The notes beneath the pieces were generated by a model. That model saw only the letters and a list, made by a program, of their open reading frames with translations. It searched no databases and was not told the DNA's origin. Made by a program: the position numbers and the translations under genes. DNA of 64,000 nucleotides from contig NZ_JARXYR010000002.1 of the NCBI RefSeq assembly GCF_029893635.1, positions 1,649,001 to 1,713,000 of the forward strand, read 5' to 3'. This document shows, piece after piece, positions 28,480 through 37,541 of the stretch. The DNA is from Variovorax sp. TBS-050B. GTDB taxonomy: Bacteria > Pseudomonadota > Gammaproteobacteria > Burkholderiales > Burkholderiaceae_C. Each line of letters starts with the position of its first letter. Positions within the stretch are counted from its first letter, which is position 1.

Positions 28480-29469
28480 TCAACCCTCAGCAGTGAAGCC
28501 GACTTCCTTGACGATCGGCGCCCACTTGGCGGTGTCCTTCTTGAGCAGCTCGGTCAGCTCGCCCGGCGTCGACGACATGGCTTCGAGGCCGAAGGTGCCG
28601 AGGCCGTCGATCACGTCCTTCTGCGCGAGCGCGTTCTTCATCGCGGTGTTGAGCTTCGCGACCACCTCGGGCGAGGCCTTGGCGGGCAGGAAGAAGGCGA
28701 ACCATTCGCTGTGCGCCATGTCCTTGATGCCCTGCTCGCCGAAGGTCGGCACGTCGGGCGCGAAGCGGCTGCGCTTGGCGCCCGAGACGCCGAGGATGCG
28801 CACCTTGCCCGAAGCCAGGTGCTGCGTGATGTCGCCGATCGGGCCCGAGACGGCCGAGATGTTGCCGCCGAGCAGGTCGAGCATGGCCGGCTGCGTGCCG
28901 CGGTAGGCCGCATGCTTGAGCTCGACGCCGCCCTTCTTGCCGAGCAGCGCGCCGATGAAGTGCGGCGTGGAGCCCGCGGCGGGCGAGCCGTAGTTGGCGC
29001 CCGTGGGGTTGGCCTTGGCCCAGGCGAGGAACTCGGGCACGGTCTTGACGCTCGCGGGCACCGAGGGGCCGACCGCGAAGCCGAAGTCGAAGATGCAGGC
29101 GATGCTGACCGGCGTCAGGTCGACCATCGGGTCGTAGGGCAGCTTCTTGTAGATGTGCGGATAGATCGTGAGGATCGAGGTCGGCGTCTGCAGGATCGTC
29201 GCGCCGTCGGCCGGCCGGCCCTTGACGTAGCTGACCGCGATCTGGCCGCCGGCGCCGGTGCGGTTCTCGACCACGGCCGTCTTCGCGTACTCGGGGCTGA
29301 GCTTGGTCGCCACGCGGCGGCAGGTGGTGTCGGAGGTGCCGCCGGCCGCGAAGCCGGTGACGATGGTGGCGGTCTCGATGCCGGCCTGCGCGAAGGCCTG
29401 CTGGCCGAGGCTCGCGAGCAGCGCCGAGGCGCCGGTGGTCTGCAGCAGCTGGCGGCGGGTGAAGGTCAT
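28480..29469 (-). CDS. TTT-type periplasmic binding protein (Bug/TctC family)
   Basis: Periplasmic receptor of 329 residues. The leader MTFTRRQLLQTTGASALLASLGQQAFAQ carries a twin-arginine-like TRRQLLQ motif, so Tat export is possible. The mature domain shows ATIVTGFAAGGTSDTTCRRVATKL, VVENRTGAGGQIAVSYVKG and ANYGSPAAGSTPHFIGALLG, typical of Bug proteins. It lies 20 bp after the aldolase start on the same strand and 34 bp downstream of the dehydratase, so it belongs to the catabolic operon and probably imports its substrate. No membrane permease is encoded next to it. Confidence 0.9.
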   Translation of the reverse strand: MTFTRRQLLQTTGASALLASLGQQAFAQAGIETATIVTGFAAGGTSDTTCRRVATKLSPEYAKTAVVENRTGAGGQIAVSYVKGRPADGATILQTPTSILTIYPHIYKKLPYDPMVDLTPVSIACIFDFGFAVGPSVPASVKTVPEFLAWAKANPTGANYGSPAAGSTPHFIGALLGKKGGVELKHAAYRGTQPAMLDLLGGNISAVSGPIGDITQHLASGKVRILGVSGAKRSRFAPDVPTFGEQGIKDMAHSEWFAFFLPAKASPEVVAKLNTAMKNALAQKDVIDGLGTFGLEAMSSTPGELTELLKKDTAKWAPIVKEVGFTAEG

Positions 29470-29503
29470 GATGGGTCTCTCTCCGGGGTGTGGTGGTTGC
29501 GTT

Positions 29504-31249
29504 TCACGACTCGTCGCGCAGCCAGGTGACTGCGCCCGAATGGGTCACGGCCCCCTGGTGGGCAGGGCGCACGGTGAGCGCGTATTTTTCCAGCAAGCCA
29601 CGGTGCGGGACCCCCGCGTTTACGTTGATCCGGCGCTGCGCAAGGCGCGCCGCGATCTCTTCCTCGCCCAGTTCCACCGAAATGCTGCGCGCCCCGGCGC
29701 GCGCGTCGATCGCGACGATGTCGCCGTCGCGCAACGCCGCGATCGGACCGCCGTCGGCCGCCTCCGGCCCGGCATAGCCGATGCACAGGCCGCGCGTGGC
29801 GCCCGAGAAGCGGCCGTCGGTCAGCAGCGCCACCTTGTCGCCCATGCCCTGCCCGTAGAGCAGCGCGGTGATGCCGAGCATCTCGCGCATGCCCGGGCTG
29901 CCCCTGGGGCCCTCGTTGCGGATCACGATCACGTCGCCCGGCTGGTAGCGGCGGTTCTGCACCGCGGTCTGCGCCTCTTCCTCCGACTCGAACACGCGCG
30001 CCGGCCCGCGGTGCACCAGCGTCTGCAGGCCGGCGGTCTTGAGCAGCGCGCCGTCGGGGCAGAGGTTGCCCTTGAGCACGGCCAGGCCGCCGTCGCGCGT
30101 GATCGCATCGCCCGCCTTGCGCACCACGCGGCCGTCGGGTGCGGCGGCGTCGGCGAGTTCCTCGGCCAGCGTGCGGCCGGTGAAGCTGAGCGCGTCGCCG
30201 TGCACGAAGCCCTGTTCCATCAGCGTGCGCAGGATCACGCCCGCGCCGCCGATGTAGTACACGTCGCGCGCGAGGTACTTGCCGCCCGGGCGCAGGTCGG
30301 CGATCAGCGGCGTGCGCGCGAAGACCTCGGCCACGTCGTCGAGGTGGAAGCGGATGCCGGCCTCGTGCGCGATCGCCGGCAGGTGCAGCGCGGCATTGGT
30401 CGAGCCGCCCGTGGCCGAGACCACGGCGCAGGCGTTCTCGAGCGCCTTGCGCGTGACGATCTCGCGCGGCAGCGGGCTGTCGCCCATCACGGCCTTCATG
30501 AGCTGCCTGGCGGCGCGGCGCATCAGCGGCGCACGCTCGCTGAACACCGCGGGCACCATGCTCGAGCCGATCGGCGCCAGGCCCAGGGCCTCGGACACCA
30601 TGCCCATGGTGTTGGCGGTGAACTGGCCCGCGCAGGCGCCGGCCGTGGGCAGGCAGGCGCGGCTCATCGCGTCGAGTTCGTCGTGCGTGGCGGTGCCGGC
30701 CAGCACCTGGCCGATGGTCTCGTAGGTGTCGACCACGTTGAGGTCGCGCCCGTCGGGCCCGGGCATCTGCCCCGGCAGCGCCGAGCCGCCGTGCACGAAC
30801 ACGCTCGGCACGTTGCAGCGGACCATGCCCATCATCAGCCCGGGCAGGTTCTTGTCGCAGGCGCCGATCGCGAAGATGCCGTCCCACTGGTGGCCGCGCA
30901 CCGAGGCCTCGACGCTGTCGGCGATCAGCTCGCGCGAGATCAGCGAGAAGCGCATGCCCGAATGCGCCATCGTGAGCCCGTCGCTCACCGACACCACCGG
31001 GCATTCGTGCGGCGTGCCGCCGCCCGCGTAGATGCCGGTCTTGGCATGCTGCGCCTGCTCGCGCAGGTTGAGGTTGCACGGGCTCATCTCGCCGCCGGTG
31101 TGGAACACGCCGATGTGCGGGCGTTCGATGTCCTCGTCGTCCTGCCCCAGCGCATGCAGGAAGCTGCGCGTGGTGGCGCGGATGGTGCCCTCGCGGATGG
31201 TGGCGGAGCGGAAGCGCGGGGCTTTCTTGGGATCGGTGGGCGTGGTCAT
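29504..31249 (-). CDS. IlvD/Edd family dehydratase (dihydroxy-acid dehydratase-like)
   Basis: Iron-sulfur dehydratase of 581 residues. Cluster cysteines are apparent in [28 protein letters not shown] and [24 protein letters not shown], and the substrate region reads [12 protein letters not shown]. The family includes IlvD (valine/isoleucine synthesis), phosphogluconate dehydratase and sugar-acid dehydratases. Its place, between hpaI and a TTT binding protein, 34 bp from each, argues for a catabolic hydroxy- or sugar-acid dehydratase rather than the biosynthetic IlvD. That is inference. The reading frame is intact. Confidence 0.86.
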   Translation of the reverse strand: MTTPTDPKKAPRFRSATIREGTIRATTRSFLHALGQDDEDIERPHIGVFHTGGEMSPCNLNLREQAQHAKTGIYAGGGTPHECPVVSVSDGLTMAHSGMRFSLISRELIADSVEASVRGHQWDGIFAIGACDKNLPGLMMGMVRCNVPSVFVHGGSALPGQMPGPDGRDLNVVDTYETIGQVLAGTATHDELDAMSRACLPTAGACAGQFTANTMGMVSEALGLAPIGSSMVPAVFSERAPLMRRAARQLMKAVMGDSPLPREIVTRKALENACAVVSATGGSTNAALHLPAIAHEAGIRFHLDDVAEVFARTPLIADLRPGGKYLARDVYYIGGAGVILRTLMEQGFVHGDALSFTGRTLAEELADAAAPDGRVVRKAGDAITRDGGLAVLKGNLCPDGALLKTAGLQTLVHRGPARVFESEEEAQTAVQNRRYQPGDVIVIRNEGPRGSPGMREMLGITALLYGQGMGDKVALLTDGRFSGATRGLCIGYAGPEAADGGPIAALRDGDIVAIDARAGARSISVELGEEEIAARLAQRRINVNAGVPHRGLLEKYALTVRPAHQGAVTHSGAVTWLRDES

Positions 31250-31283
31250 CGGCGGGCGGGAGGCTGGCGGAGGGTATGGGGGG

Positions 31284-32114
31284 TCAGTAACTGCCCGGTG
31301 CGGCGGGCGCTGCGGCGCCGCCCGGCTTGAACCTGGCCGCGAGCTGCCTGGCGGCGGCGACGAGCACGATGGTGTCCACGCCCACGGCGACGAAGGTGGC
31401 GCCCGCGGCGAGCCACTTGCGCGCCTGCTCCTCGGTGGTCGAGAGGATGCCGGCGGCCTTGCCGGCCCGGCGGATGCGCGCGATCGCGTCGGCGATGGCC
31501 GCCTGCACCTCGGGGTGGCCGGGGTTGCCGACGAAGCCCATCGAGGCCGACAGGTCGGCCGGGCCGATGAACACGCCGTCCACGCCGGGCGTGGCGGCGA
31601 TGGCGTCGAGGTTCCTCATCGCCTCGACCGTCTCGGCCTGTACCAGCAGGCAGGTCTGGGCATTGGCCTCGTGCAGGTAGTCCGGGTAGGCCTGCCAGCG
31701 CGAGGCGCGCGCGAGCGCGCTGCCCATGCCGCGGATGCCTTCGGGCGGGTAGCGCATGCCCTGCACCATGCGCGCGGCCTGCTCGGCGGTGTCGACCATC
31801 GGCACCAGGATGGTCTGCGCGCCGATGTCGAGCACCTGCTTGAGCAGCGTGGTGTCGCCCACCGGCACGCGCACCACCGGATGGGAGCGTGTCGCGCCTT
31901 CGGGCAGCGCCGACCAGGCGCTGGAGATGGCCTGCAGCTGCGCGAGCACCGAGCGCACGTCGTTGGGCGCATGCTCGCCGTCGACCAGCAGCCAGTCGAA
32001 GCCGGTGCCGGCGAGGATCTCGGCCGCGTAGCCGTCGGCCAGGCCGACCCAGAGGCCGATCTGGGCGCGCTGTTCGGCCAGCGCCTGCTTGAAGGTGTTG
32101 AGGGGTGTCTGCAT
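31284..32114 (-). CDS. hpaI: 4-Hydroxy-2-oxoheptane-1,7-dioate (HKHD) aldolase HpaI
   Basis: Class II (metal-dependent) aldolase that splits 4-hydroxy-2-oxoheptanedioate into pyruvate and succinic semialdehyde, the last step of the homoprotocatechuate meta pathway. The 276-residue protein shows [30 protein letters not shown] and [18 protein letters not shown]. The signature [36 protein letters not shown] carries the metal-binding Glu and Asp. The start ATG at 32114 has GGAG-type sequence upstream. It follows hpaH by 20 bp on the minus strand and ends the core pathway genes. Confidence 0.95.
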   Translation of the reverse strand: MQTPLNTFKQALAEQRAQIGLWVGLADGYAAEILAGTGFDWLLVDGEHAPNDVRSVLAQLQAISSAWSALPEGATRSHPVVRVPVGDTTLLKQVLDIGAQTILVPMVDTAEQAARMVQGMRYPPEGIRGMGSALARASRWQAYPDYLHEANAQTCLLVQAETVEAMRNLDAIAATPGVDGVFIGPADLSASMGFVGNPGHPEVQAAIADAIARIRRAGKAAGILSTTEEQARKWLAAGATFVAVGVDTIVLVAAARQLAARFKPGGAAAPAAPGSY

Positions 32115-32134
32115 CAAGGAGCTCCGAATGAGGA

Positions 32135-32938
32135 TCAGGCGAGTCTGAACGAAATCGCGCCGAGCGGCCCGTAGTCGGCATGGAAGGTGTCGCCGGGCTG
32201 CGCGGTGGTGGGGCGCGTGAACGAGCCGGCGAGCACCACCTCGCCGGCCGCGAGGTGCTCGTCCCAGGGCGCGAGCTTGTTCGCGAGCCAGGCCACGCCG
32301 GTGGCCGGATGGTTGAGCACGCCCGCGGCCACGCCGGTCTCCTCGATCACGCCGTTCTTGTAGAGCAACGCGCCGACCCAGCGCAGGTCCACCGCGTCGG
32401 GCTTCACCGGCCGGCCGCCGAGCACGATGCCGGCGTTGGCCGCGTTGTCGGCGATGGTGTCGAACACCTTGCGCGGCGCCTTGGTGTGGCGGTCGAACTG
32501 CTCGATGCGCGCATCGATGATCTCGATCGCGGGCACCACGTAGTCGGTGGCGGCGAGCACGTCGAAGATCGTGACGCCCGGCCCCTTGAGCGGCTTGCCG
32601 AGCACGAAGGCCAATTCGACCTCGATGCGCGGCGCGATGAAGCGCGTGAACGGGATGTCTCCGCCCTGTTCGAAGAACATGTCGTCGAGCAGCGTGCCGT
32701 AATCGGGCTCGCTGATCTGGCTCGACAGCTGCATGGCGCGCGAGGTCAGGCCGATCTTGTGGCCCTTGACTGTGCGGCCCTCGGCGATCTTGTGCGCCAC
32801 CCAGGCGCGCGAGACGGCATAGCCGTCTTCGATCGTCATCTCGGGAAAGCGCTTGGAGAAATGCTCGACCTGCACGCGCGTGCGTTCGCTCTCGTGCAGT
32901 TCGGCGGCCAGCTGGGCGATGGTGGTCTCGGAAAGCAT
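32135..32938 (-). CDS. hpaH: 2-Oxo-hept-3-ene-1,7-dioate (OHED) hydratase HpaH
   Basis: Hydratase of the MhpD/HpaH family, 267 residues, adding water to 2-oxohept-3-enedioate. The opening is [67 protein letters not shown]. Further motifs are [38 protein letters not shown] (metal-binding Glu residues) and [36 protein letters not shown]. It lies between hpaF and hpaI with spacings of 12 and 20 bp. Confidence 0.95.
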   Translation of the reverse strand: MLSETTIAQLAAELHESERTRVQVEHFSKRFPEMTIEDGYAVSRAWVAHKIAEGRTVKGHKIGLTSRAMQLSSQISEPDYGTLLDDMFFEQGGDIPFTRFIAPRIEVELAFVLGKPLKGPGVTIFDVLAATDYVVPAIEIIDARIEQFDRHTKAPRKVFDTIADNAANAGIVLGGRPVKPDAVDLRWVGALLYKNGVIEETGVAAGVLNHPATGVAWLANKLAPWDEHLAAGEVVLAGSFTRPTTAQPGDTFHADYGPLGAISFRLA

Positions 32939-32950
32939 GGATGAATGCGC

Positions 32951-33361
32951 TCAGCCTTTGTTGAACAGGGGATGCAGGTTGCTGTGCTTGCCGTCGTACA
33001 CCTGGCCGGGGCTCTCGTCGATCTGCAGCGTGATGCCGATGTGGCGGCGCGCGAAGAGGTCGGCGAAGTGCGTGCGCACGGCGGCGAGCAGCTCGTCGCC
33101 GGCCTTCTTCTTCACCGCCTCGGCGCGGCCCGACGCCATGCGCAGGTTGAGGTAGACGAAGGCGTAGTCGGCCTGGCCGTCGGCCACCGCGTGATGCGCC
33201 GCGGGGTAGGCCAACACGCGCGTGCCGCCGGTGGGGAACACCGGCTGGCCGGTGTCGCCGTCGCGCTGCGCGAGCATGGTGTCGGCCAGCGTGCGGCACA
33301 GCGCCGTCATGTCGGTCTCGGCCTCGATGTTCGGGGTGTAGAGGATCACCAGGTGCGGCAT
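32951..33361 (-). CDS. hpaF: 5-Carboxymethyl-2-hydroxymuconate isomerase HpaF
   Basis: Small CHMI-family tautomerase, 136 residues, converting 5-carboxymethyl-2-hydroxymuconate to its oxo form. The sequence starts [30 protein letters not shown], with the catalytic Pro2 of the tautomerase superfamily. Later it shows [32 protein letters not shown] and [26 protein letters not shown]. Placed between hpaD and hpaH, as in other hpa operons. Spacing to hpaD is 22 bp. Confidence 0.93.
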   Translation of the reverse strand: MPHLVILYTPNIEAETDMTALCRTLADTMLAQRDGDTGQPVFPTGGTRVLAYPAAHHAVADGQADYAFVYLNLRMASGRAEAVKKKAGDELLAAVRTHFADLFARRHIGITLQIDESPGQVYDGKHSNLHPLFNKG

Positions 33362-33383
33362 GCGTCGTGCTCCTTCGCGTGCT

Positions 33384-34259
33384 TCAGGCCAGCGCCTCGG
33401 CCGGCAGCGGCGTGACCGGGAAGATGGCGTTGATCTGGCCGGTGCCGGAGCTGCCGAAGTAGGGCGTGACGATCTCCACCGGCGCGGTGTAGCGGTCCCA
33501 GCCGAGCAGGCCCAGCAGCATCGCGGTGTCGTGCATGTCGCCTTCGCCCCAGCACTTGTCGGCGTACATCGGCAGCATGCCGACGAAGGTGGCCCAGTCG
33601 CCCTTCTCCCAGAGTTCGACGACACGCCGGTCCACCTGTTCGAGGAAGGGGTCGTAGACCTTGTGCATGAACTCGGGCGCGCGGCCGTTGTCGGCGAAGT
33701 GATGCGAGAGGGAGCCGCTGGCGAACACGGCGACCCTGCCGTCGTAGCGTTCCTCGATCGCGCGCCGCACCGCGAGGCCGAAGCGGCCCGACTCCTGCAG
33801 GTCGTGCCAGTCGCACCAGCCGCTGATGCTGATCACCTTGTAGTGCTGGTCGGGGTTCATGTAGCGCATGGGCACGAGGGTGCCGTATTCGAGCTCGAGG
33901 GTGGTGTCGCTGTGGGCGCGGGTCTTCACGCCCATCTCGTTGGCCATGTCGGCGATCAGGTGGCCGAGCGCCGGGTTGCCCGGGTAGGCGTAGGGCATGT
34001 TCTTGATGAAGTGCGGCAGCTCGTTGCTGGTGTAGGTGCCGCCGAACTGCGGACCGCAGTTGATGTGGTATTCGCTGTTGACCTGCCAATGCACGTCGAA
34101 CACCACGATGGTGTCGACGCCGAGCGCGCGGCAGCGGCGGTCGATCTCCCTGTGGCCGTGGATCGCGGCGTCGCGGCAGCCGAAGTTCGGCCCGGGGAAC
34201 TCCGAGAGGTACATCGAGGGGACGTGCGTGATCTTGGCGGCGAGTGCGAGTTGGCCCAT
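33384..34259 (-). CDS. hpaD: 3,4-Dihydroxyphenylacetate 2,3-dioxygenase HpaD
   Basis: Extradiol ring-cleavage dioxygenase of the class III (LigB) type, 291 residues. It opens homoprotocatechuate with Fe(II) or Mn(II). The chosen start MGQLALAAKITHVPSMYLSE matches the family, so the longer upstream open frame, which runs into the 94-bp repeat elements, is not used. Conserved parts are HGHREIDRRCRALGVDTIVVFDVHW, FASGSLSHHFADN and EMHDTAMLLGLLGWD-like GDMHDTAMLLGLLGWD. A 387-bp gap with two palindromic elements separates it from hpaE, unlike the tight packing elsewhere in this operon. Confidence 0.94.
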   Translation of the reverse strand: MGQLALAAKITHVPSMYLSEFPGPNFGCRDAAIHGHREIDRRCRALGVDTIVVFDVHWQVNSEYHINCGPQFGGTYTSNELPHFIKNMPYAYPGNPALGHLIADMANEMGVKTRAHSDTTLELEYGTLVPMRYMNPDQHYKVISISGWCDWHDLQESGRFGLAVRRAIEERYDGRVAVFASGSLSHHFADNGRAPEFMHKVYDPFLEQVDRRVVELWEKGDWATFVGMLPMYADKCWGEGDMHDTAMLLGLLGWDRYTAPVEIVTPYFGSSGTGQINAIFPVTPLPAEALA

Positions 34260-34356
34260 GGTGTGTTCTTCCTTCAGCTCTCGGGGTGCGTGTCGGTTTG
34301 TGGTCGGGCGTTGCTGTTCGCGGGGCTGGTGTTTGGGGCGCCGCTGTTCGGGGCGC

Positions 34357-34450
34357 GTGCACAGGCCACCGGGTGCTCCCCTCCGCGAATGTCCCCCGCC
34401 TTCGGCTCCTCCTTTATTTCGCTGCGGGGAGCACCCGATGCCCTGTGCAC
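34357..34450 (+). repeat. 94-bp palindrome-ended element, left copy
   Basis: The ends pair with each other: GTGCACAGGCCACCGGGTG continuing CTCCCC at 34357-34381, against 34426-34450 ending GCCCTGTGCAC, 25 bp with two mismatches. The core reads TCCGCGAATGTCCCCCG, a small GCC-TTC-GGC hairpin, then TCCTCCTTTATTTCGCTGCG. The same core occurs inverted at 34495-34588. Lies in the hpaE-hpaD gap. Confidence 0.8.
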
Positions 34451-34494
34451 AGGGCACGCAGCTGGTTTGCGGCCGATCAACAAGTGCTCTGCTC

Positions 34495-34588
34495 GCTCCC
34501 GCCGATGGGGTGCCCTGCGCAGCGAAATAAAGGAGGAGGCCGCAGGCCGGGGGACATTCGCGGAGCAGGGTACCCCGTCGGCGGGAGC
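34495..34588 (-). repeat. 94-bp palindrome-ended element, right copy (inverted)
   Basis: Same length and core as the element at 34357-34450 but in the opposite orientation. Its terminal arms (GCTCCCGCCGATGGGGT with ACCCCGTCGGCGGGAGC, plus an inner GCCCTG/CAGGGT) are unrelated in sequence to the left copy's arms, yet they pair with each other. The inner hairpin is GGCC-TGC-GGCC instead of GCC-TTC-GGC. Structure is kept while sequence changes. Confidence 0.8.
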
Positions 34589-34646
34589 GCGCCCCGCACC
34601 CTGAACCGGCCGCATCAACGCGCGATGCAGGAAACGCGCACCCACC

Positions 34647-36110
34647 TCAGACCCCCCAATGCGGAATGTGATGCGCCCCCAGCGACACCGCCACGTTCTT
34701 CGGCTCGCAGAACACCTCGTAGCTCCAGGTGCCGCCCTCGCGGCCCGTGCCCGAGGCCTTGGTGCCGCCGAAGGGCTGGCGCAGGTCCCTGACGTTCTGG
34801 CTGTTGACGAAGCACATGCCGGCTTCCACGGCCGCGGCCACGCGGTGCGCGCGGCCGATGTTCTCGGTCCAGACGTAGCTCGACAGGCCGTAGGCGATGT
34901 CGTTCGCGAGCTCGATGGCATGCGCCTCGTCCCGGAACGGGATCAGGCAGGCCACGGGGCCGAAGATCTCGTCCTGCGCGATCTTCATGCGGTTGTCGAC
35001 GTCGGCGAACACCGTGGGCATCACGTAGTTGCCCTTCTTCACGCGCTCGGGCAGGTTGCTCGGTCCTTCGAGCCCGCCGCACAGCAGCGTCGCGCCTTCC
35101 TTCGGGCCGAGCTCGATGTAGCTGCGCACCTTGGCGAGATGCGCCTGCGAGATCATCGGCCCGACGATGGTCTTCTCGTCCAGCGGGTCGCCCACCGTGA
35201 TCCGTTTCGCGCGCTCGGCGAACTTCGCGGCGAAGTCGGCGTAGATCGACTGCTGCACCAGGATGCGCGAGCCCGCGGTGCAGCGCTCGCCGTTGTTGCT
35301 GAAGATCATGAACACGGCCGCGTCGAGCGCGCGGTCGAGGTCGGCGTCGTCGAAGATCACGAACGGGCTCTTGCCGCCGAGCTCCATGCTGAACTTCTTC
35401 AGGCCCGCGCTCTTCACGATGCGGTTGCCGGTGGCGGTGGAGCCGGTGAACGAGATCGCGCGCACGTCGGGGTGCGCCACCAGCGGCTCGCCGGCGTCCT
35501 TCCCGTAGCCGTGCACCAGGTTCAGCACGCCGGGCGGAATGCCCGCTTCGAGCGCCAGCTCGCCGAGGCGCGCGGCCGTGAGCGGCGAGAGCTCGCTCAT
35601 CTTCAGCACCGCGGTGTTGCCGAAGGCCAGGCAGGGCGCGACCTTCCAGGTGGCGGTCATGAAGGGCACGTTCCACGGGCTGATCAGCGCACACACGCCC
35701 ACCGGGTGGAACAGCGTGTAGTTGAGGTGCGTGGGCGTGAGGTAGGTGTGGCCGTCGACGCGCGTGCACATTTCGGCGAAGTAGTGGAAGTTGTCGGCCG
35801 CGCGCGGCACCAGCTGCTTGCCGGTCTGCGCGATGACCTGGCCGCAGTCGTCGGTCTCGGTCCGCGCGATCTCGGGTACGTGCTTCGCGATCAGGTCGCC
35901 GAGCCTGCGGATCAGCTTCGCGCGCTCGGGCGCGGGCAGGCCGGCCCACTTCGGGAAGGCGGCCTTGGCGGCGGCCACGGCCGCGTTCACTTCGGCCTCG
36001 CCGCCGGCGGCGACCTCGGCGAGCACTTCCTGCGTGGCGGGGTTGAGGGTCTCGAAATAGTCGGCGCCCTGGACGGGCTTGCCGTCGATGAGGTGATGGA
36101 TCTGTTGCAT
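34647..36110 (-). CDS. hpaE: 5-Carboxymethyl-2-hydroxymuconate semialdehyde dehydrogenase HpaE
   Basis: NAD-dependent aldehyde dehydrogenase, 487 residues, oxidising the ring-cleavage product. It carries the ALDH motifs LISPWNVPFMTATWKVAPCLAFGNTAVLKMSE, SFTGSTATGNRIVKSAGLKKFSMELGGKSPF (active-site Glu) and FSNNGERCTAGSRIL (nucleophilic Cys). The C-terminal NVRDLRQPFGGTKASGTGREGGTWSYEVFCEPKNV is characteristic of HpaE. Gene order hpaG-hpaE-hpaD matches known hpa operons. 39 bp separate it from hpaG2. Confidence 0.95.
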   Translation of the reverse strand: MQQIHHLIDGKPVQGADYFETLNPATQEVLAEVAAGGEAEVNAAVAAAKAAFPKWAGLPAPERAKLIRRLGDLIAKHVPEIARTETDDCGQVIAQTGKQLVPRAADNFHYFAEMCTRVDGHTYLTPTHLNYTLFHPVGVCALISPWNVPFMTATWKVAPCLAFGNTAVLKMSELSPLTAARLGELALEAGIPPGVLNLVHGYGKDAGEPLVAHPDVRAISFTGSTATGNRIVKSAGLKKFSMELGGKSPFVIFDDADLDRALDAAVFMIFSNNGERCTAGSRILVQQSIYADFAAKFAERAKRITVGDPLDEKTIVGPMISQAHLAKVRSYIELGPKEGATLLCGGLEGPSNLPERVKKGNYVMPTVFADVDNRMKIAQDEIFGPVACLIPFRDEAHAIELANDIAYGLSSYVWTENIGRAHRVAAAVEAGMCFVNSQNVRDLRQPFGGTKASGTGREGGTWSYEVFCEPKNVAVSLGAHHIPHWGV

Positions 36111-36149
36111 GGGGAAAGAGCCTTGTTCGGGCGAAGGGAGGCGCGGCGC

Positions 36150-36906
36150 TCAGCCCGCGGCGGCGATCGTGTTCTCGAGCGCCCCGATGCCCTCGATCTC
36201 GGTCACGACCACATCGCCGGGCCGGCAGTCCACCACGCCGTCGGGCGTGCCGGTGAGGATCAGGTCGCCCGGCGAGAGCGTCATGAAGCGGCTGAAGTAC
36301 GCGATGAGGAAAGGCACGTCGAAGATCATGTCGCGCGTATGGCCCTGCTGCGTGACCTGGCCGTTGACCGTGGTGCGCAGCGCGAGCGCCATCGGGGCGG
36401 GCACGTCCTGCGCATCGACGAGCCAGGGCCCGAGCGGCGTGCAGGTGTCGCGGTTCTTCACGCGCAGGTTGGGGCGGTACCAGTTCTCGAGGGTAGTCGC
36501 GGATCGCGTAGTCGTTGGCCACCGTGTAGCCGCCGATGAAGTCGTAAGCGTCCTCGCGCTTCACGTGGCGCGCGGTGCGGCCGATCACGACCGCGAGCTC
36601 GCATTCGTAGTGCATGAACTGCACGCCCGCGGGGCGGAAGGTCTTCTGGCGGTGGCCGGTCAGCGTGCTCTGGCCCTTGACGAACACCAGCGGTTCCTCG
36701 GGCGCCTTGAATTCGAGTTCCTTCGCATGGTCGGCGTAGTTGAGGCCGAGCGCGAGGATGGTGCGCGGCCGCGCGGTGGGCGCGAGCGGCGGCAGCCAGT
36801 CGACGGCATCGAAGCCGACCACGCGGCCGTCGGCCAGCAGCAGCGCACCGTCGCGCTCGACGGCCTCGTGCACGGCGTTCTCGAAGCGGACGCGTGCGTG
36901 CTTCAT
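36150..36906 (-). CDS. hpaG2: HpaG2: fumarylacetoacetate hydrolase family isomerase/decarboxylase subunit (frameshift)
   Basis: C-terminal-type half of the HpaG bifunctional isomerase/OPET decarboxylase, encoded here as a separate protein. It shows TILALGLNYADHAKELEFKAPEEPLVFVKGQSTLTG, VQFMHYECELAVVIGRTARHV (metal ligands), FDVPFLIAYFSRFMTLSPGDLILTGTPDGV and GDVVVTEIEGIGALENTI. One base is extra in the GGG at about 36491-36493. Removing it gives AIRDYLENWYRPNLRVKNRD and 251 residues. The start overlaps the hpaG1 stop (ATGA), indicating translational coupling of the two halves. Confidence 0.9.
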
Positions 36907-37541
36907 GCGCCTTCTCCCACCAGCGTGTTGACCAGCGTCTCGAAGCCCGGCGCCGAGATCTCGATGCGGTCGCCCACGTGCGCGAGCGGCCGCCCCGCGC
37001 CGCAGCCCAGCATCAGCACGTCGCCGTGCGCGAGCGTCATGAACTCGCCCACGTCGGCCAGCAGCTGGCGCGCGGGGCGCACCAGCGTGGCGAAGTCGAG
37101 GGTCTGTTTCAGTTCGCCGTTGATGCGCACTTCCATGCGGAAGCCGGCGGGGTCGGCGACCTCCTGCGCGTCGCGCAGCGCCGGGCCGATGCCGAGGAAG
37201 CCGTCGAGGCATTTGAACTTCACGGGCGGGCGGAAGAAGCTCGCGTGCGGCACGGAGAGGTCGTTCATCGGCACGAAACCCTCGATGTCGCCGTCGGCGC
37301 CGACCACCATGCCGATGCTGGCGCCGACCTCGACCGCCGGCACGTCGGCGGGCACCGCGATCGCGGCATCGTGCGGGCTCCAGGTGTTGGCGGTCTTGAC
37401 GTAGAGCACGGGCGCCTGCGGCGGTGCCTTGTAGGGCGGCGCGCTCATCTGCGGCGCGAGCGCGTCGAACTCGTCGCGGAAGTTCAGCAGCGTGCCGTAG
37501 ACCGTGCCCGTGGGCATGAACTGTGTGTGGCGGCTGCTCAT
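36903..37541 (-). CDS. hpaG1: HpaG1: fumarylacetoacetate hydrolase family isomerase/decarboxylase subunit
   Basis: N-terminal-type half of HpaG, 212 residues, acting with HpaG2 on 5-oxopent-3-ene-1,2,5-tricarboxylate and its isomer. Characteristic stretches are GTVYGTLLNFRDEFDALAPQMSAPPYKAPPQAPVLYVKTANTW, GASIGMVVGADGDIEGFVPMNDLSVPHASFFRPPVKFKCLDGFLGIGPAL and EFMTLAHGDVLMLGCGAGRPLAHVGDRIEI. The start MSSRHTQFMPTGTVYG overlaps the hpaR stop by ATGA. In E. coli both halves are fused in one protein; here they are two overlapping genes. Confidence 0.93.
   Translation of the reverse strand: MSSRHTQFMPTGTVYGTLLNFRDEFDALAPQMSAPPYKAPPQAPVLYVKTANTWSPHDAAIAVPADVPAVEVGASIGMVVGADGDIEGFVPMNDLSVPHASFFRPPVKFKCLDGFLGIGPALRDAQEVADPAGFRMEVRINGELKQTLDFATLVRPARQLLADVGEFMTLAHGDVLMLGCGAGRPLAHVGDRIEISAPGFETLVNTLVGEGA

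Larger units (their letters stand above)
34260..34646. other. 387-bp spacer inside the hpa operon, without a gene
   Basis: The spacer between the hpaE stop and the hpaD start holds the two 94-bp elements described separately and about 200 bp of flanking GC-rich sequence. Frames that stay open here have no family resemblance and are explained by the repeats. Any separate hpaD promoter would have to lie here; I cannot point to one. Confidence 0.6.

Noticed and set aside
34274..34921. Possible small gene between hpaE and hpaD
   Set aside because: The open frames derive from the two 94-bp inverted elements and share their repeated peptide pieces; no independent start or domain.
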